Positions 30,282-39,700 of a stretch of 43,672 bases of DNA are shown piece after piece; position 1 is the stretch's first letter; each line of letters opens with the position of its first letter. A model generated the notes under the pieces. The model was not told where the DNA came from, ran no database searches, and saw only the letters and a program-made list of their open reading frames with translations. Made by a program: the position numbers and the translations under genes. Source of the stretch: Myxococcales bacterium (GTDB lineage Bacteria; Myxococcota_A; Polyangia; Fen-1088); assembly GCA_003142855.1 (NCBI GenBank), contig PLNW01000091.1:1-43672 (forward strand), given 5' to 3'.

Positions 30282-31247
30282 ATGGGCAACAAGCGCGACT
30301 TTCTCAGTTTGTGGGACGTCACTGAAGCCGAGTTCGCGGCGCTCATCCGACGCGCCGAGGAGCTGCGCTTCTTGCGCCAAGTGCGCACGCCGCACGCCAC
30401 CCGACCCGGGCGCGTGGTGGCGCTCATCTTCGAGAAGGCATCCACGCGGACCCGCGTGAGCTTCGAGGTGGGGGTCTGGGAGCTGGGTGGTCACGCCATC
30501 GTGATGGGCCGCAACGATTCCCAGCTTGGCCGGGGCGAGCCCATCAAGGACACGGCGCGCGTGATGTCGCGCTACTGCCACGCGATCATGGTGCGCACCT
30601 TCGGCCACGAGCGGGTGAAGGAGCTGGCGGAGTATGCGACGGTGCCCGTGATCAACGGCTTGACGGATCTGCTGCATCCCTGTCAGGTGTTGGCCGACCT
30701 GCAGACCGTGTACGCGCACTATGCGGACCACGCGAGCAAGGGTCCCACGGCATCGGTGCCTGATGTCGTGTCGGTGCTGCGCGGCCTGCGCTACGCCTGG
30801 GTGGGCGATGGCAACAACATGGCCAACACCTGGATCGAAGCCGCCGGCCTGCTCGGTCTCGATCTGGCGTTGGCCTGTCCCGCCGGCTATCAGCCCAATC
30901 CAGACGTGCTGGAAACCGCTCGGCGCAAGGGGCACGGCCGCATCCAGGTGGTGCTTGATCCGCGCGAGGCAGTGGCCGGGCGTCACGTGGTCTCCACCGA
31001 CGTGTTCGCTTCCATGGGCAAGGAAGAGGAAGCGGAGGCGCGCAAGCGCGCGTTTGTCGGCTACGGCGTGGACCGCACCCTGATGGCGGCAGCCGATGGC
31101 AGCGCAATCTTCCTGCACTGCCTGCCCGCCCACCGAGGGGAAGAGGTTTCCGACGAGGTGATCGAAGGCCCCGCCAGCCAGGTCTGGCAGGAAGCCGAGA
31201 ACCGCCTGCATTCACAAAAAGCATTGCTGGAATGGCTGCTGAGCTAG
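30282..31247 (+). CDS. argF: Ornithine carbamoyltransferase
   Basis: This 321-aa enzyme joins ornithine and carbamoyl phosphate to give citrulline. The carbamoyl-phosphate motif STRTR is at 54-58, followed by HPCQ (in LLHPCQVLADL), the ornithine-binding VGDGNNMANTW and HCLPAHRGEEV near the C-terminus, all intact. It is placed directly after argD with three bases between. Its last 16 bases overlap the start of the J-domain gene, suggesting a common transcript. The length is normal. Confidence 0.95.
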   Translation: MGNKRDFLSLWDVTEAEFAALIRRAEELRFLRQVRTPHATRPGRVVALIFEKASTRTRVSFEVGVWELGGHAIVMGRNDSQLGRGEPIKDTARVMSRYCHAIMVRTFGHERVKELAEYATVPVINGLTDLLHPCQVLADLQTVYAHYADHASKGPTASVPDVVSVLRGLRYAWVGDGNNMANTWIEAAGLLGLDLALACPAGYQPNPDVLETARRKGHGRIQVVLDPREAVAGRHVVSTDVFASMGKEEEAEARKRAFVGYGVDRTLMAAADGSAIFLHCLPAHRGEEVSDEVIEGPASQVWQEAENRLHSQKALLEWLLS

Positions 31248-32065
31248 TTGGGCCGGGCAAGAGCCCCGCGCCTTCCAAGGACGAAGTAGCCGGCCTGGGG
31301 CCCAGGACGGATCGGCCGCATCTCAACGCCACCATTGATCTGTCGCAGCACAAGCTGTCGCCGACGGAGGGGTTCGTCCTGTCGCGGGTGGATGGACACA
31401 TGAGCTACGACGAGATCTGCATGGTGTCGGGTCTGGGCCGCGACGAGACCCTGCGGATTCTTCGCGAGTTCAAACAAGCTCGACTCATCCTCGGGCCGGG
31501 GGAAGTGGCCCTGGGGTCATCGCGAAAGGGATCGCACACGGGGCACGCGCCAGCCGTGGAGGCTGCCCCTGGATCCCAAGCGTCAGCGCCAGCCCACGCG
31601 GCGGGGGCCGAGCCTGCGCGTGTACAGACGGCAGGAAGGCCGGCGGCCCCAGTCGCGGCGGCGGTGGCCAAGCCGCGGGGCAAGGTGGCCGAACCTGCGC
31701 CTTCGCGGGCGGCGGAGAAGGCCTCGTGTACTCCCATCGGCCCGCTGCAACGACTCGACGATGGGTCGCAGGTGGCGGCCGAGGACCTGGTGGACTGGCC
31801 GGATGCACCTGAGGAGCTGAAGGCCCGCATCATCCGGCTCCACCGCCGGCTACGCCAGCTTTCGGCGTGGGACCTGCTGGGTGTGGAAAAGGACGCGGCC
31901 AACCCAACCATCAAGCGCGCATTCGGCGTCGCCTCGAAGGAATTGCACCCGGACCGCTACTTTGGCAAGAACCTCGGCAGCTTCAAGGCCAAGCTGGCCG
32001 CGATCTTCAACCGCGTGAGTGAGGCCGTACAGGAGATCGAGCGGAGCCGGAAAGACAAAGACTAG
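31232..32065 (+). CDS. C-terminal J-domain protein with regulator-like N-terminus
   Basis: This 277-aa protein starts inside argF (16-base overlap). The N-terminal 90 residues carry a helical segment, LSPTEGFVLSRVDGHMSYDEICMVSGLGRDE, resembling the wing-helix-type or PATAN-like parts found at the N-termini of many myxobacterial regulators. A low-complexity Ala/Pro region follows (about 90-165). The C-terminus is a DnaJ-type domain: WDLLGVEKDAANPTIKRAFGVASKELHPDRYFG, with the HPD motif at about residue 232. It lacks zinc fingers and the substrate domain of DnaJ, so it probably recruits a DnaK-type chaperone for one special task. Its link to arginine genes is unclear. Confidence 0.8.
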   Translation: MAAELVGPGKSPAPSKDEVAGLGPRTDRPHLNATIDLSQHKLSPTEGFVLSRVDGHMSYDEICMVSGLGRDETLRILREFKQARLILGPGEVALGSSRKGSHTGHAPAVEAAPGSQASAPAHAAGAEPARVQTAGRPAAPVAAAVAKPRGKVAEPAPSRAAEKASCTPIGPLQRLDDGSQVAAEDLVDWPDAPEELKARIIRLHRRLRQLSAWDLLGVEKDAANPTIKRAFGVASKELHPDRYFGKNLGSFKAKLAAIFNRVSEAVQEIERSRKDKD

Positions 32066-32131
32066 GGGCTATCCCTAATCAGCGAGCCGCCCAAAGAGCC
32101 GGCCCGCGGGTCGCGGGTCGCGTGTGCGGGG

Positions 32132-32211
32132 GCGTGAGCGAGTTCGTGGGTGGCACGCGGAAGGCGAGAAGCACATGTGTGAGCGGCCGGGTTGCCGCTC
32201 ACCGCTCACGC
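32132..32211. terminator. Nested hairpins between convergent genes (bidirectional terminator?)
   Basis: Between the J-domain gene and the convergent diguanylate cyclase gene, the perfect nine-base stem GTGAGCGGC-CGGGTT-GCCGCTCAC (32179-32202) is nested near an outer pair GCGTGAGCG (32132-32140) and CGCTCACGC (32203-32211); CGCTCACGC recurs at 32261-32269. No T-run follows. Its position between two gene ends fits a bidirectional, protein-assisted terminator. The remaining 250-base gap holds no gene that I can see. Confidence 0.5.
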
Positions 32212-32317
32212 ACTCGCGAATCGCCCACGCAGCCCGCGGCACGCGAAACGCTACCGCTACCGCTCACGCGCGCCGCGCACGCGGGTCGACCTGCGCTTGC
32301 CGTCCGGAGAGAGCTGG

Positions 32318-34585
32318 CTACTTCTCAGGCAGGACCGCCGGACAATCATCGAAGTGCAAGACCCGCCCCTTGCCGGCCCGTTTGCCACACAGGAGCGCAT
32401 GATCCGCGCGGCGCAGAAGTTCGTCCGCGTCGATCTGAGAGCCGTCGTCGTCAGTGGTGGCGACGCCGAAGGTCGCGCCCACGATGCCGTGCTCGTCGAT
32501 GGGCTGGCCCGACAAGTTCTCAAGGATGCGGCCGGACACCATGCACGCCTGGGCCGCGTTGGTTTCCGGAAGCAGCACGACGAACTCGTCTCCGCCGAAA
32601 CGGGCCACGACGTCCACTTCGCGCAGCCCGCTGCGCAGCCGCTGCGCCACGGTGACCAGCACGCGATCGCCGGCCTCGTGCCCGAAGCGATCGTTGACCT
32701 GCTTGAATCCGTCGAGGTCCACCAGGGCCAGGCTCAAGCTGCGCGGGTGCCGGCGCATACGCACGAATTCGTCGCGGATGCGCTCGGACAGGTGGCGTCG
32801 GTTGTACAGGCCGGTCAGCGGATCAGTGATGGCCAGCTTCTCGACCTCACGCCGCGCCTGATCGACCGCGCGCGTGAGCAAGGCGCCGGTCACCGCCGAG
32901 CTGAGCACCAGACGCAGTTCCTCATAGAGCATGGTGTTGGGCGCGCCGAAGGCGAGCGAGGCCAGGCCTAGCCGCTCGCCGCGGAAGCCGAGCGGCACCA
33001 CGACCACAGACCGGCCGTCGAAGAAACCCACAGGCGCGAGCTGGCGCGTGGGAAAGCGCAGGAATTTGTCGCAATGAACGGTTTCGCTGAACAACAGCGT
33101 GGCCTCGCTTTGCTCAGTGACCCGGTTGGGTTCGGTGAACAGCGCGACCGCACCAGCCCGAATTCCCAGGCGGGGCAGATGCTCCTCCGCTGCCTTGCTG
33201 AGCGCGTCCAGGCTGGGCGCCGCCAGCATCGCGGCGGTCGCCTCGGCCACGGTCCCCATCAGATCCACCAGGTCGCCTCTCTGCTGGGCCTGCGCGATGG
33301 CCGCCATGTCACTGGCCACCAGCAACGCCTCCTGGATGAGGTCGTAGATGCGGCCCCGAGTGGCGGAATCGTGGACACAGGCCAGGGCGTCGCGACGCAG
33401 AACCAGGAGCACGTCGTGCGCGCTGCCCACCGAGCTATCGCGACGGAGCAAGGCATAACAGATGTCTTCCACACAGTTGACGAAGGCGGGCGCTTCTGGT
33501 TCGGCCACTTGCTCCAGGAAGGTGGAGAACAGGCGCCGCTCCCAGTCCTCGGGCACGAAGTCGAATCCGCCGTGGGCGGCCTGGCGCAGGTTGGCCACGA
33601 CGCTCTCCTGACGAGCGCGCAAGGCGCCGGCGAAATCTTGAGTCTCACCCGGCCGCGGCCAGGACAGCACGCGCTCCCGGCTGCGCGTGTTGCACCCGCA
33701 AGAACGGCGACGCACGAATTCCGTCTCAAAGGTGATGGCACGCGGACTGAGCGGAGTTCCGTGCAGAGCCCCGGCCAAGCTGCGAACCGCATGGCGGACC
33801 TGTTCGGTCACGGGCTGGCGCACGGTGGTGAGCGGCACGCGCGCGTAGCGGGCGAAGTCCAGATCGTCGAATCCCACCAGCGACAGATCGCGCGGCACCC
33901 GTATCCCGCGCCGGTCGAGCTCGTCGAGCGCGCCCAAAGCCATGACGTCGTTGGCGCACACGATAGCGTCCACCTCGCCTGGCGCGAGCCGGCGGCGATC
34001 GAACAGCTCAGCCACCGCCAGGCTGCCACTGGCTCGGGTGAAGTCGCCGTGCCCCATTCGGCGTGCATCGACGTGCATCCCCTGCTCGGCCAGCGCGCGC
34101 ACCAGACCACGATAGCGCGCCTGCGCTTCGGGGTTCCCCGGTGGGCCGGCAATCATGGCGATCTTGCGGCGGTCGTGGGCCACCATGAGGTGCTTGACCG
34201 CGGTGTACATCCCGACCTCGTTGTCCATGAGCAACGAGGACACGCCCGGGATCTCGACCCCCAGACAGACGCGCGGCAGGGGAACATAGCGCTGCACGAA
34301 CGTAGCGATGTGGTCCGGCGTTACGTGGTGGCCGATGGTGTGCGCGCAAATGAGCAGGGCATCGACGCTCTGCGGGCCCACGAGGTCGAACACGAAGCTC
34401 TTGGGATGCTGCAACTCAACCCCCAGCATGCCGCCGGAGATAGCCACGAAGTCCAAGTTCTGCTCGCGCGCCTCGCGCTCCGCAGCCACCAACACCTGTT
34501 TCTGAAACTCGTCATCAAAGGCGTCGGCCAGAAGCCCTAGACGAGGCCCCCGACGAGGAAGACCGGCTTGCTGTGGCTCAGCCAT
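32318..34585 (-). CDS. Diguanylate cyclase with LacI-type sugar-sensor domain
   Basis: This 755-aa protein has three parts. Residues about 14-285 form a periplasmic-binding-type sensor of the LacI/GalR kind (GLLADAFDDEFQ, AVKHLMVAHDRRKIAMIAG, VDAIVCANDVMALGALDEL and DLSLVGFDDLDFARY), but with no DNA-binding helix-turn-helix before it. The middle (about 290-590) is helical and then GAF-like. The end is a GGDEF domain with the intact active site RFGGDEFVVLLPE, and RxxD (REVD) five residues upstream, the c-di-GMP feedback site. It should be a sugar-responsive c-di-GMP synthase in the cytoplasm. No signal peptide or membrane segment was seen. The ligand is unknown. Confidence 0.9.
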   Translation of the reverse strand: MAEPQQAGLPRRGPRLGLLADAFDDEFQKQVLVAAEREAREQNLDFVAISGGMLGVELQHPKSFVFDLVGPQSVDALLICAHTIGHHVTPDHIATFVQRYVPLPRVCLGVEIPGVSSLLMDNEVGMYTAVKHLMVAHDRRKIAMIAGPPGNPEAQARYRGLVRALAEQGMHVDARRMGHGDFTRASGSLAVAELFDRRRLAPGEVDAIVCANDVMALGALDELDRRGIRVPRDLSLVGFDDLDFARYARVPLTTVRQPVTEQVRHAVRSLAGALHGTPLSPRAITFETEFVRRRSCGCNTRSRERVLSWPRPGETQDFAGALRARQESVVANLRQAAHGGFDFVPEDWERRLFSTFLEQVAEPEAPAFVNCVEDICYALLRRDSSVGSAHDVLLVLRRDALACVHDSATRGRIYDLIQEALLVASDMAAIAQAQQRGDLVDLMGTVAEATAAMLAAPSLDALSKAAEEHLPRLGIRAGAVALFTEPNRVTEQSEATLLFSETVHCDKFLRFPTRQLAPVGFFDGRSVVVVPLGFRGERLGLASLAFGAPNTMLYEELRLVLSSAVTGALLTRAVDQARREVEKLAITDPLTGLYNRRHLSERIRDEFVRMRRHPRSLSLALVDLDGFKQVNDRFGHEAGDRVLVTVAQRLRSGLREVDVVARFGGDEFVVLLPETNAAQACMVSGRILENLSGQPIDEHGIVGATFGVATTDDDGSQIDADELLRRADHALLCGKRAGKGRVLHFDDCPAVLPEK

Positions 34586-34890
34586 TGAGGTTACAGCGTG
34601 GCGAGATCACCACTTCAGTCTATTGTGCTCGCGTCGGGCAGCGCACCGCAAGAGCTGCGCAGGATGGGAAAGTTCTCGTGTGGAACCACAGTCCTACCTC
34701 TCACCACATGTCACCACTCATGATTTTGGGGAGAGCGCGAGCGCGGACAGCCTCGGCGAGATGTTCGGCGGGGCCCGTGACCCCGGAGCTGAAATTCGGA
34801 CTCGCGGGGAGCCGTGTAGGTGTGGGTAGCGGTGACGGTGGCAGGAGCTGGTGCAGTGACAGAAGCGGTGGCGGCGAGGGTTCGGTTCGG
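34586..34890. other. Non-coding gap, no recognised element
   Basis: These 305 bases separate the diguanylate cyclase start from the outer-membrane protein stop on the same strand. I see GC-rich, weakly repetitive sequence (GGTGGCAGGAGCTGGTGCAGTG-like tracts) but no convincing gene, hairpin with T-run or RNA. The cyclase promoter should lie near the 34585 end. Confidence 0.5.
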
Positions 34891-35811
34891 TCAGTTGTAG
34901 GTGGCCGTGAACATGAGAGCAAAGGCCGCCGTGGTCCAGTTCGATTCGTCGTCGCGATCTTTGGCTGAACCGAGAAGGAATTGGGCGGCAACTCCCAATG
35001 CCCAATTGTCCGAGACCCACCAGTCCTTGCCCACCATAAGGCTGGCGGCAAGGCCCACATCGGTGAGGGCGCGCGAGGATCTGGAATCGTTCGATTCGCT
35101 CAACGACGCTCGCTGCAGCAGCAACGTGCCCGACAGGTAGAGATTCAGGGGCATGAAGTAATACGCGACACCAGGGCCAACGCCGGCGATATTCACATCC
35201 CACCCTCGCTCGGTCACGGAAGTCCCGCCCACCTTGTGCTTGGGCTCGTTGACCGAGTGGTCAAATATCTCTCCGTAGAGAATCAGGTGTTGTGTGATAG
35301 CGCCGCCGAAGGCCGCGCCAAAAGCCCCCGATCCGCCCGAGTACTTCTCCCCAGACCTACTGACTGATGCGCCGCCGCCGCCAAGCGAGAGACGCATGAA
35401 GAATCCGTCGTGAGTATGGCGGCCGGATGCAGCCATCTCGGCCCGAGGCAAGTACGGCGGCGGATACCCATAGCCGGGCGGTGGATAGCCATAGCCGGGC
35501 GGTGGATAGCCATAGCCAGGCGGCGGGTACCCGTAGCCCGGGGGTGGATAAGCATAGCCGGGCGGTGGGTACCCGTAACTAGGCGGGGGCACCGCAGAGG
35601 CTGGCGGTACGGCTGCAGCGGCAGGCGGCGCATCTGCGGGGGCAACCAACGCATCTCCAGATGACGCAGCCTTGGGCGGCGCGGCCGCAGGCGGCGCGGC
35701 CGCGGGCGGCGCAGCTTGGGCGCGCGCGGCTGGAGAAACGGCTAGGCAGAGGCCTGCACAGGCGACCACGCCAGAAATGATTCTCCCCTGAATCGCTCGG
35801 TGGCTCTTCAT
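34891..35811 (-). CDS. Outer-membrane beta-barrel protein with Pro/Gly/Tyr repeats
   Basis: This 306-aa exported protein has a signal peptide (MKSHRAIQGRIISGVVACAGL, cleaved about after ARAQA). An Ala/Pro stretch follows, then six copies of a seven-residue PPPGYGY-type unit encoded by 21-base tandem repeats. The last 170 residues alternate polar and hydrophobic positions (HDGFFMRLSLGGGGASVSR, GWDVNIAGVGPGVAYYFM), as in OmpA-like or Ail-like eight-strand barrels, and end TATYN. The ATG at 35811 is chosen because the longer reading to 36114 overlaps the PII gene and has no signal sequence. A surface adhesive or periplasmic spacer role for the repeats is inference. Confidence 0.8.
   Translation of the reverse strand: MKSHRAIQGRIISGVVACAGLCLAVSPAARAQAAPPAAAPPAAAPPKAASSGDALVAPADAPPAAAAVPPASAVPPPSYGYPPPGYAYPPPGYGYPPPGYGYPPPGYGYPPPGYGYPPPYLPRAEMAASGRHTHDGFFMRLSLGGGGASVSRSGEKYSGGSGAFGAAFGGAITQHLILYGEIFDHSVNEPKHKVGGTSVTERGWDVNIAGVGPGVAYYFMPLNLYLSGTLLLQRASLSESNDSRSSRALTDVGLAASLMVGKDWWVSDNWALGVAAQFLLGSAKDRDDESNWTTAAFALMFTATYN
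35462..35587 (-). repeat. Six 21-base tandem repeats (PPPGYGY units)
   Basis: Six consecutive 21-base units with consensus GGATAGCCATAGCCGGGCGGT on the plus strand (units start at 35462, 35483, 35504, 35525, 35546 and 35567) encode the Pro/Gly/Tyr repeat of the outer-membrane protein. Units differ by up to about six bases. Multiples of three bases keep frame, so copy number may vary between strains. Confidence 0.95.
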
Positions 35812-35926
35812 GGGGCGGAAGATTACCACGACTCGCGTGCGCGGGGCCGATTCGTGCAACGCTTGCATGGTCGAGCCGCGCGAGGCGCGACGCCGCGCCC
35901 TTGGCGGCCATCGTTCAGATCGCGCG

Positions 35927-36382
<456 letters not shown>

Positions 36383-36550
36383 TCAGAGTAGCAGGGGCAC
36401 GACCACCTTCGCCACTTTGATAAGGTCTGGGAGGGCGTCGTCCACCAGCCACGATACCCACTCGGCGGTCTTGCCGGCGTTTGCGGCGAACTTGCGCATC
36501 AACAGGTTCTCAGTGTCTAGCCAAACGACTAAATGGAAAATCGTCTATTC
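36383..36550 (-). pseudogene. Unidentified open remnant upstream of glnB
   Basis: The 459-base gap between the SIR2/TPR stop and the PII start contains a minus-strand reading of 53 codons ending at TGA 36383. It includes MRKFAANAGKTAEWVSW (ATG at 36499) and ends LIKVAKVVVPLLL. The composition looks protein-like (amphipathic helix, then hydrophobic end), and local base composition is lower in GC than the neighbours (for example, around 36515-36550). It has no recognisable family. It may be a tiny real gene of 38 aa or the tail of a lost one. Confidence 0.3.
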
Positions 36551-36724
36551 GAGTCGCTCTGGAACGGGTGCCTGTCAAGCGGAATCAGCTGTGCTGTGTG
36601 CCTGGTCCGATGCCGATGAAGGAGTCGTCGTCAGTCACGTCCAACGGCTACCACATTTTGCTCAGATAGGTCTGTCCCTCCGAGGCGATCAGCCTCTTCG
36701 CGCCGCTTGTCGCAGGATCCAGCG

Positions 36725-39700
36725 CTACGGGCTCGACTTGATCTGCACGTGGCTGATCCGCCGCTTGAGGGCGCCCGGGGCGGCCGCCTCGGGGCTGGGG
36801 GGCGTGAGGTTCACGTGCAGCCCGAGGGCTGCGCGAACCGCGAAGTGATCCTCGCTCACCGAGAAGGCCAGCAGGTCATTGATGCGCTCGCGCGCCGACA
36901 GCGGGCTCTGGCCCGAGGGCTCGCTGGCCAGCACCCGCGCCGCCGCGCCCAGATCGCCACACAAAGCGAGGGCCGCGCGCGCCGCCGTGAGGTCGGAGGC
37001 AACGATCCAGCTCGGCAAGTCCAGCCTGTCCCCGCGCGCGTCCACGAACTTCTTGGCCACCACTTTCAGCTCGGCTCGCAAGGGCGCTGACAGTAGCCCA
37101 TCGATGGTCTTGGCCATCTTGTCGACCTCGTCCCCGTGCGGGCCATTGCCGATCGGGCAGCCGCCCAGGGAAAGTCCCGCGCGCACGGCGATCTCCAGCA
37201 GCGCCGGCGTGCCCAGGGCAAAGCGGGCAAAGCGCTCCGAACGCATCAGCACCATGCGTTTGGCCAGATCGAAGATGACCTCGCTCTGCCGCGTCCACTG
37301 CTCGAAACCCGGGCCCACCACCAGGGCCGGGGTCAGCGTGTTCTTTTCCTTCAGGTTGACGATGGACACCGTGCCCGGCGCATCCTTCTTCAAGAACACG
37401 TCAGGCAGGTTCGCCTCGATGGTGTTGGCCACGTAGCGAAGGGCTGCGGCGTGCGGCCAAGCCGCTCCCGAAAGGTCCACGCGATCCGACCGGTCCACGC
37501 CGATGGCCTTGTGCGGGCTGGCGCTGGACATGGCGATGGCCGGGGCCAGCAGCGCGAGCAGGGCGCCCACGTAGGGATCCTCTGCCGGGTGCAGGATCTT
37601 GCGCCACAGTTCCTCGTTCATCTTTCCGCCGGCGTTGGGAAGCTGGCTGGGCCGGTAGCCTTCATAGAAGCTGGCCAGCGGCGCATCGGCATGGCCCAGA
37701 TAGACCAGGGCCGCGGCCACGCACCACATGCGGTCGTGGGCCCCGGTCTGATAGAAGAGCGGCGCCAGCGCTTGATAGGAAGCGACGCGATCGGGCTTCT
37801 TGCTGATCAGCAGCTGGTGCTGCGCGATGGTCTTGTTCACCGCCGAGGGACCGGCCTCGTGGTACATCTGGGCCAGCTGCTCCTGGCGCGCGAAATTGTC
37901 CCGGTCGAGCGAAGCGGCGACCTCGAGGGCCAGCACGGCGCTCTCGCGGTTCTTGAGGTGCGTGAGAGCCACCGCGGAGAGCGCGTCCCACAGGCGCAGT
38001 TTGACTTCGACGGGCGCCTCGGCGGGCAGGCGCTTCAACTGGCGGCGGTAGGCGCGCGCCAGTTCCTTCCAGTTGTGACCTTCGGTCAGGATGCGCTCGA
38101 TGGCATCGAAGGCGCGCCCGAACATCGGGTCGTCCTCGAGCACCTGGGTGAACACCGCCACGGCCTTGGCGTTGTCTTTCATCTCGTCGCGATAGATGGC
38201 GGCCAGGGTGTAGCGGCAGCGGGCGCGAATCTTGGGCTCGGTTTCCAGCCCGGACAGCGTCTCCAACGTCTCGACCGCCTTGTTCCATTGCTTGCCCACG
38301 CTGTAGTAGTCGAGCATCTTGTACAAGGTCTGGCGCCGCTCGGGCTGCACCGCCAAGGCCTTGGTGTAGCAGGCCACGGCGTCGACGGAATCATCCAGCT
38401 TGTCGCGCAGGATGTCGCCCAGCTCGTCCCAAAGTTGCGCCCGCTCCTCCTCGTCGCTGACCAGGGCGAGTTGCTTGCGTCGCAGATCGGCCACTTCGCG
38501 CCAATCCTGGCGGGCGGTGCGCAGCCCGATGAGCGCGTCCATGTGGCTGCGCTGGTGCGGCTCCAGGGCCGCCGCCTCTTCGCGAAGGTGAAGCACGACC
38601 TCGCTGTCACCGATCTTCTCCGCACAGGCGGCCATGCGCACGCAAAGGGCCGCCCGTTCCGTGGCGCCCAGGCTGGTCCGGCCCAGGGCATAGACGCGCT
38701 CGTAGGCCGCGCCGGCCTCGGCCCACGCCTCGCGCTCGAAATGCAAGTCGGCCGAGGCCTGCGCCAGCGACAGTGAGTGCGGCGACAGACGGGTGGCCGC
38801 CTCGAAGTTGGCCAGCGCCTTGTCCATCCTTCCCAACTGCTTCGCGCAACGAGCGACCCGTTCGTGCAAGACCGCGCGAGCGGCATCATCCTGGGCCGAT
38901 GCCCGGCGTAGGAGCATGTCGAGAACCGGCTCAAGCGGCACCCATTCCTGGCGGGCCTCGCGCAACTGGGCCAGACGTGCGGCCGCGCTCACCTGTTCTG
39001 GATCGGCAGCCAAGGCCCGCTCGAGAAGATCCCGCCCGGCATCCTGGTCGTCGAGATGGTCGAGAACCAGCGCGCCCGCCTGGGCCAGCAGGCGCCCCTT
39101 CTCCATCGGGTTCTTGGTCTTGTCCGCGCCCTCGAGCGCGAACTTGGCCGCGCGCTCGAACTCTCCCTTGCGGCTGCATAGCTCAGCCAGTGCCGCCAGG
39201 GCCACCGCATTTTCCGGTTCGCTGTCCAGCGCCCGCAGGTACAGCGCCTCGGCCGCAGCCGGATCTTCGCTGGCGAAACCCTGGGCCACCACCAGCGCGC
39301 TCTCGACGTCCTTCAGCTTGTCGAGCAGCAGGCTGGCCCGCTCCATGCGCAGCCCGCGCGCCAGCTCGGGGTCGCCCTTGCGTTGCGCACGCATCTCGAG
39401 CAGGTCGCACAGCAGCGTCCACTGCTCGGTCTTGCGATACAGCTCTTCCAGTTTGGCCAGGGCCTCGCCGTTGGCGGGATCGCGGGCGGTGAGCGCCTCC
39501 AGCATCTCGACCAGCGGCTTCCACTGCCCGCTGCTTCGGTAGAGCTGTTCCAGCTTGGCGAAGGTGGCCCCGTCGTTGGGGTTGCGCGCCAGTCCCTTGC
39601 GCAGCAGATCGGTCAGCGCTTTGGTTTGCTCGGTCTTGCGATACAGCTCCTCCAGCTTGGCAAAAGCCGCGGGATCGGCCGGATTGCGCGCCAGCTCCTT

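Noticed and set aside
33074..34540. Plus-strand frame of 488 codons opposite the diguanylate cyclase
   Set aside because: The real gene has LacI and GGDEF motifs in order; the plus-strand frame has none.
37136..38776. Plus-strand frame of 546 codons within the SIR2/TPR gene
   Set aside because: The opposite strand carries regular TPR repeats and a coherent start; this one has no motif and a shadow-like composition.
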